Positions 1 to 6,643 of a DNA stretch of 11,295 bases are shown one piece after another. The DNA is taken from NCBI GenBank assembly GCA_035649435.1, contig DASRJO010000033.1, positions 1 through 11,295 on the forward strand, written 5' to 3'. The notes under the pieces are model-generated. The model was not told where the DNA came from. It saw only the letters and a program-made list of their open reading frames with translations, and did no database searches. The first letter of the stretch is position 1. The number at the start of each line of letters is the position of its first letter. Origin of the DNA: DASRJW01 sp035649435 (GTDB lineage: Bacteria; Krumholzibacteriota; Krumholzibacteriia; G020349025). Both the position numbers and the translations under genes were made by a program.

Positions 1-401
1 TGCAACAGGTGCTCACGCGTCCCGAGGAGTTCGACGTGATCGCGACGCTCAACCTGAACGGCGACTATCTTTCGGATGCGCTGGCAGCGCAGGTCGGCGG
101 CATCGGCATCGCCCCCGGCGGCAACATCAATTACCAGACGGGGCACGCCGTGTTCGAGGCGACGCACGGCACGGCGCCGAAGTACGCCGATCTCGACAAG
201 GTGAACCCTGGTTCCGTGATCCTCTCGGGCGAAATGATGCTGCGCTACATCGGCTGGCCCGAAGCCGCCGATCTCGTGATCCGCGGCATGGACGGCGCGA
301 TCGGCAGCCGCAAGGTCACCTACGATTTCGCCCGTCTCATGGATGGAGCGACCGAAGTGCCCTGCAGCGCCTTCGGCGATGGCGTGATCGCGCACATGTA
401 G
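1..401 (+). CDS. icd: NADP-dependent isocitrate dehydrogenase, C-terminal part (5' end outside window)
   Basis: This is the C-terminal 132 residues of isocitrate dehydrogenase, the TCA-cycle enzyme that oxidatively decarboxylates isocitrate to 2-oxoglutarate in the cytoplasm. The first complete codon is at position 3 and the gene begins to the left of the window. The visible part follows the E. coli Icd C terminus almost motif for motif: NLNGDY, SDALAAQVGGIGIAPG, FEATHGTAPKYA, DKVNPGS, EMMLRYIGW and VTYDFARLMDGA. The residues that select NADP over NAD in E. coli Icd are present (Lys and Tyr of APKY, Val of DKVNPG, Tyr and Arg of YDFARL), so NADP use is expected. The stop lies 16 bp from the stop of the convergent efp gene. 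I see no clear hairpin terminator in that gap. Confidence 0.95.
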   Translation, partial: QQVLTRPEEFDVIATLNLNGDYLSDALAAQVGGIGIAPGGNINYQTGHAVFEATHGTAPKYADLDKVNPGSVILSGEMMLRYIGWPEAADLVIRGMDGAIGSRKVTYDFARLMDGATEVPCSAFGDGVIAHM

Positions 402-417
402 GCAGCGTGGGTCGACA

Positions 418-978
418 CTAGACGCGTTCGATGAATTCGTCGGTGCGGGTGTCGATCTTCACCTTGTCGCCGATGTTGATGTAGGCGGGGACGCGGATTT
501 CGAGCCCGGTCTCCAGCGTCGCCGGCTTGGGTGAGGCGGAGGCGGTGGCGCCGCGCATGTGCGGCGGCGTTTCCTTCACGGTGAGCTCGACGAACATCGG
601 CACATCCACACCGACAACTCGCCCTTGGAAGAAGAGGGCCTCGATCACGGTGCCATCGATGAGGTAGTGCACCGCGTCGCCGAGGACGTCTTCGTGCAGG
701 TCGGCCATGTCGTAGGTCTCGGTGTTCATGAAGTGATAATCGCCGCCGGATGCGTAGCTGAACTGCAGCGAATGGCGCTCGAGTGCGGCCTGTTCGATGC
801 GATCTTCCGAGCGGAACCGGTGCTCGGTGTTCGTGCCGTTCTCGATGTTCACCAGACGTGTTTGGACCATGCCGCGCCAGTTTCCGGGCGTCACGTGCAA
901 GACGTTGGTAACCCGGTGCGGCTTGCCGTTGTGCATGATGACCATGCCCACCTTGAGCTGGGTGGCCTGAATGCTCAC
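418..978 (-). CDS. efp: Translation elongation factor P with Asn at the modification-loop tip
   Basis: EF-P binds between the ribosomal P and E sites and relieves stalling at consecutive prolines. The 186-residue product has the usual length (E. coli 188) and three-domain layout: a KOW-like N domain to about residue 62, a central OB domain, and a C-terminal OB domain carrying KPATLETG, then IGDKVKIDTRTDEF near the end. The start is GTG at 978-976, chosen because a GAGGAG Shine-Dalgarno sits 6 nt upstream and the protein then aligns with the family from residue 1. The frame stays open 92 codons further upstream, but that extension has no family counterpart. The loop that enters the peptidyl-transferase centre reads TPGNWRG, placing Asn33 where E. 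coli has the beta-lysylated Lys34 and other bacteria have rhamnosylated Arg. No epmA, epmB or earP is visible in the window. Confidence 0.95.
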   Translation of the reverse strand: MSIQATQLKVGMVIMHNGKPHRVTNVLHVTPGNWRGMVQTRLVNIENGTNTEHRFRSEDRIEQAALERHSLQFSYASGGDYHFMNTETYDMADLHEDVLGDAVHYLIDGTVIEALFFQGRVVGVDVPMFVELTVKETPPHMRGATASASPKPATLETGLEIRVPAYINIGDKVKIDTRTDEFIERV

Positions 979-1255
979 AGACGACTCCTCGTGCGAATCA
1001 GGGCGACGATGGGTGCGTGCGGCAGACGGCGCCGCAGGACGTGACGCGGTGTCGATGCCCGCGCGGACGTAGCAGGTTACATGCCCGGGCCCGGCGGCGC
1101 AAGCATCGGGATGCACCCGGATCCGCGGCGCGAGGATTGGAATGAACCTGGAACGGCCGTGCGAGGACGGATGTGAGCTCTTCTCGGCGACGCGAAGCAC
1201 GGAATGGATTCCGGACGGAGCGATGACCGTGGAGCGCACGGGCCGTGGCGTCACG
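979..1255 (-). other. Intergenic region between the secreted protease gene and efp
   Basis: These 277 bp separate the stop of the 1256-4837 gene from the efp start, so efp probably has its own promoter here. The only candidate I see is weak: TTGCGC (1102-1097) and TAACCT (1079-1074) with a 17-nt spacer, each matching the sigma-70 consensus at three of six positions. No convincing rho-independent terminator for the upstream gene is visible. Confidence 0.4.
985..990 (-). promoter_or_regulatory. Shine-Dalgarno that fixes the efp GTG start
   Basis: GAGGAG on the minus strand lies 6 nt before the GTG at 978-976. It supports this start over the upstream ATG at 1254, whose extra 92 residues do not look like EF-P. 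Confidence 0.75.
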
Positions 1256-4200
1256 TCATTTCAATACGGTCAACTTCTGGGTCGCGGTCCGGCCCGTCGA
1301 CTCGAGCCGCATGAGATAGGTGCCGGAAGGCACGCGCCGGCCACGGCCGTCCGTTCCGTCCCAGACGATGCCGAACAGCCCCGCCTCGCGTTGTCCCTGT
1401 GTCAACGTTCGGACCAACCGACCGGCGAGATCGAAGATCTCGACACGCGCCGGGCCGGCTCGATCCAGTTCGAAGCGAATCGTCGTCACCGGGTTGAACG
1501 GGTTCGGCGTGCTGGAATGCAGCTGGAACCGCCAGGCCACCGGCGGGGCGGGGGCGTCCGTCGTCGTCGGCAGGAATGCCTGCACGGCGTAACCACTGGC
1601 ATAGCCCGAGGCATCGATGGCGGCGATCGTGTAGTAGGGCAAGTCCGTGGTCGGCCCGAGGTTCACCGTGGTGTCGGGGCTCGCGACCAATGTCACGAAG
1701 TTGCCCGGTGCCGGCTTGAAGCCGGAGACGATGTCGGCGTACACGGCATACGACTCCACATCCATCTCGGGGTTGGCGGACCAACGCAGGACGACATTGC
1801 CACCGATCGTCGTCCGCGCGCTCAGGTTCTTGGGGTAGACCGGCTGCGCCATGGTGAAGGCGTGCGCGCCGTAGCGGCCGAGATCACCGCGCGAGCCATC
1901 GGGGTCGAGGAAACCCCCATCGATCCGGCCCGCATCGATGGCGGCGGAGTGCAGGGCCAAGCGGTAGTCCACTTGCGTCGTGTCGGCGAACCGCGGATCG
2001 CCGGTGATGGAGCCGGCGCCCGGGCTGCAGCCCGAGTAATTGCCGATGCTGCTGTTCCAGGCGAGATTGTACGCAAGCAAGGTGGGGAGCGTGCCGCTGC
2101 ACGCGACGGCCGTGCCGGTCGTGTTGACGAGGATGTTGTTGCTGACCTGGATGGGAGCCGTGTTGAGAGCGAGGCTGCCGCCGCCGGAGTTGGCGGCGTT
2201 GCGGTCGAACGTGTTGCCCAGGACCACGCCCGAAGCGACGTTGTCGAGTGCCAGGCCACCATTGGCGAACGACGAGTTGCCGACGAAGAGCGAGTGCCGA
2301 ACGCTGGCGGTCGGGCCGGTGGCATGGACGCCACCGAAGAGGAGCGCTCTGTTCCAGAGAAAGGAGCACTCGTCGAGCTGCAGGGCGGCGCCGCCGGTGG
2401 CCGCGAGCCCACCTTCGCTAAAGCCGGACGAATTGCGCTCGAACACCACCGAGGTGAACATGGCCTGGCCGCCGTCGATGCGCGCGCCGCCGCCACTGTT
2501 GGTCACCGCGTGATGCTCGATGGAACCGCCTTGGACGTTGATGTTCGTCGAGTTGACGATGTAGAGACCACCGCCGTTCTCGGCGCCGGTGTTGGCATTC
2601 AGGTTGTTGTTGGTGAGAGTGAGGTTCGTACAGCCGTCGATGACGATTCCAGCTCCGCGCGGGGTCTGGGTGCCGGCGGTCACTGCATTGTTCGCGATGG
2701 TGTTGCCGATGATGCTGCCGCTCGTTCCGTGCAAATAGATGCCGCCGCCGCGTGTGGCAGTGTTTCCCGTGATGGTGTTGCCGATCAGCGTCACCGTGCT
2801 GTTGGTGGCGAAGATGCCTCCGCCACCGCCGAATCCCGCCCCCACGACCGCCTCATTGGAGTGGATGTCGCAGTTCGCGATGAGCCCGTTGGAGCTCACG
2901 ATGCTCACCGCGCCACCATAGAAGCCGGCGAATGGCACGCTCCACGCCGCCCCCTGGCCGTTGCGCAGCTCGAAGCCATCGAGCCCGCCCGTACCCCCTC
3001 CGCTCACGGCGATGAAGAGATTGCCCGTGAGATCGACGACGGTCTTGCCGGTGGCCAAGTTTCGCGTGGTGAAACCGGGATTCCATGCCCCCGAAAGCAA
3101 GACTCCCTTGTTGAGGCCGAAGCCGATCGACAGCGGACCGGAGCCGACGAGCACCGTGTCGCCCGGGGCGGCGGCCGCAATGGCGTCTTCGAGCGAGGTC
3201 GAGGCGGTCGCCGGTGTGTGATACGGGTAGATGTTGCCTCCGCTCGGCGCGTAGTAGTGACGCGGAGTTCCCAGCACCTGGTAAGCACTCGCGAGCGTGC
3301 TCGACTGCAGATCACGGTTGCTGACGATGACATTGCGTGATCCCAAGACAGCGTTGTCGTCGATGTGCACGGTGAGATGGAGCGTGTCGGTTCCCGCGCT
3401 CGTCGTGACCGTGGAGCTCACGACGGACACGCCTTCACCCAAGGTGGCGAAGGCGCCGTAGAGCAGATTCTGCCCCGTGATCGTGAGGGGCACCGTCGTG
3501 CCGAGGAAGCCACTGGCTGGCGCGAGCGCTGTCGCGGTCGGGGGAGTGAGCGCCGGCGGCGCACAGGGGGTCGCATCGTGCCATCCCAGCTGGTTGTCGG
3601 TGTAGGTGCACAGGGTGAACGTGTTGAGGCGCATCATGCACGACGCCCCGCCCCCACAGCTTTCGCAGTTGCCGTTGGGCTCGTCGATGCAGATGGCGCC
3701 ACATGTGCAGCCGTCGGCATACTCGTCGCATGCGCCGAAAATGTGTCCCGATTCATGCGTGAACACCTGCTCGGGCGCCCAACCATAACTACGATAGAGC
3801 AAGAATGAGTACGGCCCGAGCAAGTAGGCGAAGGCCGAGGCGCCATCGGTCAGCTGCCCTGGGGCGGGCAACGGGTTGTAGGCGACGAACCCGGTGTAAG
3901 CCCAGGTCGTGCCGTAGGTGGCCCGTTGTGCGGTGTTGAAAGCGGTGACGCGCGTGATGTGGCTGCCGCCCGCGAACCCGAAATTCGCCATGACGTCGCT
4001 CGCCATGGCGGGCACATCCGCCGAAGGGTGTGTCACCATTTCTCGCCACTGCTGGCAACGGCTGTCGGTCGGCGGCACGTATCGCACGAAGAACGCCACC
4101 CAGCAGTTGTTGTAGTCGCGCGCTTCCGCGCTCCACCACGCGAGCCCGGTGTTGACCCCGTTGATGTAGCTCTGCTGGTCGGCGTCGGTCCAGGTGTAGG

Positions 4201-4837
4201 TGTTGGGATCGCTGCCGGTCCCGTTGCTCTCGACGAAGAGCAACGTCACGGTGACTGTACCGGTCATGCGGTCGCTGTTGCCTTGCACGGTCGCGCCGGG
4301 ACCGGCCTTGCCGGCGAGCAACCCGCGCTGCGCGAGCTGCGCGGGATCGAAGCCGTTGTCTTGCAGGTTCTGCACGTACGCCCAAGGCTCGATGGCCTCG
4401 GGATCTCGCGCGTCCCCGCTCCCTGGTTGCCAGGCTTGTGGCTGCGCGAGCTCGGTCTGCGGCCGAATTTCGCCGCGAACGAGGGCATTCCAATAGCGCA
4501 GCATGGCGCGTGACTGCGCATCTTCGAGACGGAGATCGGCGGCCGTGACTTCGTTCTGGTAGATGGCGCGAATCGGGTGCCGGTCCGAGAGCACGGCGGT
4601 CTTGGCCGGCGGCAGCCAGGCGAAGAGAAGCGAAGGCGGGGACAGGATGGCGACAGTTCCGCCCGCGTCGCGAATGAGCGCATGCGCAGCGTGCAACGAG
4701 CCCGTGTCCTGCGTGTCGAGGACGACCAGGCTCAAGCCATCGAGCCACGGATATTCGGTGGTGCCGGTGTCGGCCGCCACGTGTGTGGCGAGCAGGGCGA
4801 AACCGAGGCAGATCGAAGCGAGGCGGGCGGAGCGCAT
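1256..4837 (-). CDS. Secreted putative zinc metalloprotease fused to IPT, beta-helix, Fn3-like and FlgD-like C-terminal domains
   Basis: The 1193-residue product starts at ATG 4837-4835, with GGAGGT 3 nt upstream and a signal peptide at residues 1-22 (likely cleavage after HVAA). Upstream in-frame codons give an implausible 86-residue extension before the signal. Domains in order: a protease-like region to about 425 with HESGH at 361-365 and DEY at 371-373 (HExxH zinc motif, reminiscent of M64-like HExxH...DEY sequences but one residue shorter); a Cys-rich stretch at 370-410; an IPT/TIG fold at about 435-510; a right-handed beta-helix at about 530-990 with repeats such as GNTITGN (686), GNTIANN (711) and GNTFDRN (874), closing with DPRFAD, AIDAG and DLGRYG; an Fn3-like domain at about 1003-1090; and an NPFNP-led FlgD-type Ig domain at 1111-1193, as in type IX-like secreted proteins. 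The substrate is unknown. A weak promoter candidate (TTGCTT 4891-4886, GATACT 4870-4865, spacer 15) lies upstream. Confidence 0.85.
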   Translation of the reverse strand: MRSARLASICLGFALLATHVAADTGTTEYPWLDGLSLVVLDTQDTGSLHAAHALIRDAGGTVAILSPPSLLFAWLPPAKTAVLSDRHPIRAIYQNEVTAADLRLEDAQSRAMLRYWNALVRGEIRPQTELAQPQAWQPGSGDARDPEAIEPWAYVQNLQDNGFDPAQLAQRGLLAGKAGPGATVQGNSDRMTGTVTVTLLFVESNGTGSDPNTYTWTDADQQSYINGVNTGLAWWSAEARDYNNCWVAFFVRYVPPTDSRCQQWREMVTHPSADVPAMASDVMANFGFAGGSHITRVTAFNTAQRATYGTTWAYTGFVAYNPLPAPGQLTDGASAFAYLLGPYSFLLYRSYGWAPEQVFTHESGHIFGACDEYADGCTCGAICIDEPNGNCESCGGGASCMMRLNTFTLCTYTDNQLGWHDATPCAPPALTPPTATALAPASGFLGTTVPLTITGQNLLYGAFATLGEGVSVVSSTVTTSAGTDTLHLTVHIDDNAVLGSRNVIVSNRDLQSSTLASAYQVLGTPRHYYAPSGGNIYPYHTPATASTSLEDAIAAAAPGDTVLVGSGPLSIGFGLNKGVLLSGAWNPGFTTRNLATGKTVVDLTGNLFIAVSGGGTGGLDGFELRNGQGAAWSVPFAGFYGGAVSIVSSNGLIANCDIHSNEAVVGAGFGGGGGIFATNSTVTLIGNTITGNTATRGGGIYLHGTSGSIIGNTIANNAVTAGTQTPRGAGIVIDGCTNLTLTNNNLNANTGAENGGGLYIVNSTNINVQGGSIEHHAVTNSGGGARIDGGQAMFTSVVFERNSSGFSEGGLAATGGAALQLDECSFLWNRALLFGGVHATGPTASVRHSLFVGNSSFANGGLALDNVASGVVLGNTFDRNAANSGGGSLALNTAPIQVSNNILVNTTGTAVACSGTLPTLLAYNLAWNSSIGNYSGCSPGAGSITGDPRFADTTQVDYRLALHSAAIDAGRIDGGFLDPDGSRGDLGRYGAHAFTMAQPVYPKNLSARTTIGGNVVLRWSANPEMDVESYAVYADIVSGFKPAPGNFVTLVASPDTTVNLGPTTDLPYYTIAAIDASGYASGYAVQAFLPTTTDAPAPPVAWRFQLHSSTPNPFNPVTTIRFELDRAGPARVEIFDLAGRLVRTLTQGQREAGLFGIVWDGTDGRGRRVPSGTYLMRLESTGRTATQKLTVLK

Positions 4838-5033
4838 GGGACCTCCAGGGCGCCGTGCAGAGCAAGTATCGTACAAGTCTAACAGAAGCAATCGGGTCAC
4901 TCGCTTGCCATCGGCGGGTGTTCCGGAGTGCGAGCGGGAACGACTTGGGATCGCGCCTCCCACGCGTGCCAGTGTCCGATCCGGCGCGGCAAGTGGGTGC
5001 GGCTCCGCAGCGCCGCGGCCCAGGCCGCTGTTT
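4838..5033 (-). other. Intergenic region upstream of the secreted protease gene
   Basis: These 196 bp lie between the lysine dehydrogenase-like gene and the protease gene, both read leftward. The protease-proximal part (4861-4895) is noticeably A+T richer than the rest and is the most likely promoter location. A small GCGGC/GCCGC hairpin (5015-5028) lies just beyond the upstream gene's stop but is not followed by a T tract on the minus strand, so I do not call it a terminator. Confidence 0.4.
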
Positions 5034-6176
5034 CTAGGACTGCCGCAGCACGAGGTCCAAGCCGCGCTGGCGTAGGTGGTCGATGAGATCCTCACCCGGC
5101 ACGCAGGTCTCGGGCGGAACGACGCCGCGACGGCTCACCTTGCCGGAAGCGAGCTGCTGCAACACGAAGCTGGCAGTGAAGCCGGTGCACCGCATCGTGG
5201 CGCTGAGACCGGTGGCCCGGTCGGACGCGTCGATGAGCTCGAATTCCAACCGGCGCCGGCCGCCATACTTCGTGCCCAGCAAGGTGACGCGCAGCAGGAC
5301 GACGTCCGGCGTATCGGGGAGCAGCTTCTCGAGCAGACGTGCGCTGAGCTCGCGCGGGCGAATCTCGACGTCGCCGACGCGCAGCATTTCGGACTGGAGG
5401 AAGCCGAGCTCGAACAACGGACGCATGCGCGCGCAATGACCGGGATAGCGAATGGACTTGAAGTCCATGTTGCGCACCTTGCCTGCGAATGTGCTCGGGA
5501 GCGTCGACAACCCGCCCCCGGTGTGGAAGGCCTCGAGGCTGCCGAAAGGCTCGGGGAACTCGATGCTCTCGACCTCGGTGAGCGGCTCGACCGACAATCG
5601 GACGCCATCCCGAATCACGACGGCGCGCTCGCTGTAGCGTTCGATCAGTGCCTCGACTGGATAGGCCAGCACGTATTGCAGCGGCCCTGTGGGCCGCCGC
5701 GGCAGCTCGCCGACGCGGATGTGAAGGGAGTGCGTTTCGTCGAGCCGGCGAATCCCCTGTGCGGCGAGGACGGTGGTCAGTCCGGGCGCAAGACCGCAAT
5801 CGGGCACGACGGTGACGCCGCTCTCGAAAGCCTGGGTGTCGAGCTCGAGCTGTTGGGCGACGAGGCTGCGGCTGCCACCCAGGTCGCAGACGTGTGTCCG
5901 CGCCGCAATCGCGGCATGCGTGACCTCGAGACCGAAGGCGAAGCTCACGGCATTGAGACAGGCATCGTAGGGCTCGAGGGTTTCACGCAGAGATTCGGAC
6001 TCGAGCGCATCGAGGCTGTGGATGCTGACGCGGCGATCGCCAAGAAACGCGCGCAACGATTCGAGCGCGTCGGCATCGACATCGGCGACGCCCACTTGCT
6101 CGACGTCCGGGTTGCGCAACAAGTCGAATGCGACGGCACGGCCTTGCTTGCCGGCACCGAGGACGAGAATTCGCAT
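5034..6176 (-). CDS. Lysine 6-dehydrogenase-like enzyme (saccharopine dehydrogenase family)
   Basis: The 380-residue product has an N-terminal Rossmann fold opening MRILVLGAGKQG (GxGxxG at 7-12) for NAD(P), followed by the saccharopine-dehydrogenase catalytic region. From memory it tracks Geobacillus L-lysine 6-dehydrogenase (about 385 residues): PDCGLAPG at 125-132, SLEAFHTGGGLSTLP at 213-227, SIRYPGH at 241-247, DVVLLRV at 291-297, and RRGVVPPE near the C terminus. Lysine 6-dehydrogenases deaminate lysine to a semialdehyde that cyclises to piperideine-6-carboxylate, so a role in lysine catabolism is likely, though other amino-acid substrates remain possible. The ATG at 6176-6174 is chosen because AAGGAG (6187-6182) lies 5 nt upstream and the Rossmann strand starts at once. 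An in-frame ATG 8 codons upstream would place that Shine-Dalgarno inside the gene. It is transcribed divergently from the cysteine operon. Confidence 0.85.
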   Translation of the reverse strand: MRILVLGAGKQGRAVAFDLLRNPDVEQVGVADVDADALESLRAFLGDRRVSIHSLDALESESLRETLEPYDACLNAVSFAFGLEVTHAAIAARTHVCDLGGSRSLVAQQLELDTQAFESGVTVVPDCGLAPGLTTVLAAQGIRRLDETHSLHIRVGELPRRPTGPLQYVLAYPVEALIERYSERAVVIRDGVRLSVEPLTEVESIEFPEPFGSLEAFHTGGGLSTLPSTFAGKVRNMDFKSIRYPGHCARMRPLFELGFLQSEMLRVGDVEIRPRELSARLLEKLLPDTPDVVLLRVTLLGTKYGGRRRLEFELIDASDRATGLSATMRCTGFTASFVLQQLASGKVSRRGVVPPETCVPGEDLIDHLRQRGLDLVLRQS

Positions 6177-6269
6177 CGTCGCTCCTTCGGCATCCATCAG
6201 GTTCGGCCCGCTGCGATGTCGGGCAGGCCCCTGGGGGCGGCGCGCCGATCCCTGGCAACCGATCGATGG

Positions 6270-6299
6270 TGGACGCCCGCGGAAAAGGGCTGGTATAAT
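6270..6299 (+). promoter_or_regulatory. Extended -10 promoter for the cysteine operon, possibly bidirectional
   Basis: TGGTATAAT at 6291-6299 is a perfect sigma-70 extended -10 (TGn plus TATAAT) in an otherwise G+C-rich region. TGGACG (6270-6275) is a partial -35 (four of six) with an 18-nt spacer. Transcription would start near 6306, giving a cysM leader of about 340 nt. The element sits in a perfect 11-nt palindrome, GGTATAATACC (6292-6302), so the minus strand also carries TATTAT (6300-6295), which could serve the divergent lysine dehydrogenase-like gene. CCGCGG occurs on both sides (6277-6282 and 6301-6306). No transcript data support this; it is a sequence match only. Confidence 0.55.
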
Positions 6300-6378
6300 A
6301 CCGCGGAACTCGCCAGTTGCACGACGCGGCACACGAGGGGCGTCCTCACCGAGTGCCTTCGACGCGTTGCCCCAAAGC

Positions 6379-6498
6379 GGACTCTGTCTGGCCAGGCTCC
6401 CTGCGAGGCCAGGGTTCCGGGTATCCAGAACTGTGTTGGATTTGACAGCCCAGGAACCACGGCTCTCGGGGACTCCGGGAGCCTTGGCCAGATAGTCC
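6379..6498. repeat. 120-nt imperfect inverted repeat forming a rod-like hairpin (possible structured RNA or MITE-like element)
   Basis: Nested complementary segments pair across the whole element: GGACT (6379-6383) with AGTCC (6494-6498); T6387 plus CTGGCCAGGCTCCC (6388-6401) with 6477-6492, one T bulged at 6484; CGAGGCC (6404-6410) with 6461-6468, one T bulged at 6464; GGTTCCGGG (6413-6421) with 6449-6458, one A bulged at 6452; and ATCCA (6423-6427) with TGGAT (6437-6441), leaving a 9-nt apical loop. That is about 41 Watson-Crick pairs. The element ends 145 nt before the cysM start. It lacks the SRP RNA core and integron attC end boxes. Whether it acts as DNA (repeat, MITE- or ERIC-like) or as RNA (leader) cannot be told from one copy. 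Confidence 0.75.
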
Positions 6499-6533
6499 AT
6501 GACGCGCGCGCGACAAGACCGCCCCGGCTCCGG

Positions 6534-6640
6534 CCCTCCTTGCGGATTCATCGCCTTCTACCGATGCTTGGCTGAGGCCCATGCGGTGGCTCCGCCGAGA
6601 ACTCGTCTCACCCTTCGGTGTCGCCGAAACTTGAGGAGGG
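6534..6640 (+). promoter_or_regulatory. Possible anti-Shine-Dalgarno pairing in the cysM leader
   Basis: CCCTCCT at 6534-6540 is exactly complementary to AGGAGGG at 6634-6640, which contains the cysM Shine-Dalgarno (AGGAGG 6634-6639). A G-U pair (6541 with 6633) could extend the helix. Pairing would hide the ribosome site. A chance match is possible because purine-rich ribosome sites find pyrimidine runs easily. Confidence 0.35.
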
Positions 6641-6643
6641 GCA

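Larger units (their letters stand above)
6177..6643. other. 467-bp divergent intergenic region rich in secondary structure
   Basis: No protein gene is convincing here. Besides the promoter, the 120-nt inverted repeat and the anti-Shine-Dalgarno listed separately, it holds a smaller nested hairpin (GGCAC 6328-6332 with GTGCC 6353-6357, enclosing GAGG 6335-6338 with CCTC 6344-6347), a hairpin just before the cysM ribosome site (TTCGG 6614-6618 with CCGAA 6624-6628, 5-nt loop), a run of five CG dinucleotides (6503-6512) right of the long repeat, and a possible 17-codon ORF (6581-6634). I found no match to TPP, SAM, cobalamin or T-box motifs. Confidence 0.6.

Noticed and set aside
979..1254. N-terminal extension of EF-P by 92 residues
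   Set aside because: The extension has no EF-P-like sequence, and a good Shine-Dalgarno sits just before the internal GTG that matches the family start.
1142..3340. Long open frame (732 codons) on the plus strand, antisense to the beta-helix part of the secreted protein
   Set aside because: Its translation is rich in Arg, Gly, Val and Asp with no recognisable motifs, as expected for an antisense shadow of a high-GC gene. The minus-strand frame has clear domain motifs.
5015..5028. GCGGC/GCCGC hairpin as a terminator of the lysine dehydrogenase-like gene
   Set aside because: The stem is only 5 bp and the T-rich flank is on the wrong side for the minus-strand gene.
6442..6470. Promoter with a perfect -35 TTGACA at 6442-6447
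   Set aside because: No acceptable -10 lies 16-18 nt downstream (the sequence there is CTCGGG), and the hexamer falls inside the inverted repeat.
6379..6498. Bacterial SRP (4.5S) RNA, suggested by the similar size and rod shape
   Set aside because: The conserved apical GGAA-type loop and the GUCAGGUCCGGAAGGAAGCAGCC-like core are absent on both strands.
6379..6498. Integron attC site, suggested by the imperfect palindrome of about 120 nt
   Set aside because: A GTTGGAT (6436-6441 region) resembles the core box, but it lies at the apex rather than at the ends, and no matching box pair, integrase or cassette structure is present.
5076..6575. 499-codon open frame on the plus strand, antisense to the lysine dehydrogenase-like gene
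   Set aside because: No family motifs, and it covers a gene with strong homology on the opposite strand. It is a shadow frame.
6300..6643. Known riboswitch or T-box in the cysM leader
   Set aside because: I looked for the TPP, SAM, cobalamin and T-box core motifs and found none. A covariance-model search would be needed to exclude divergent members.
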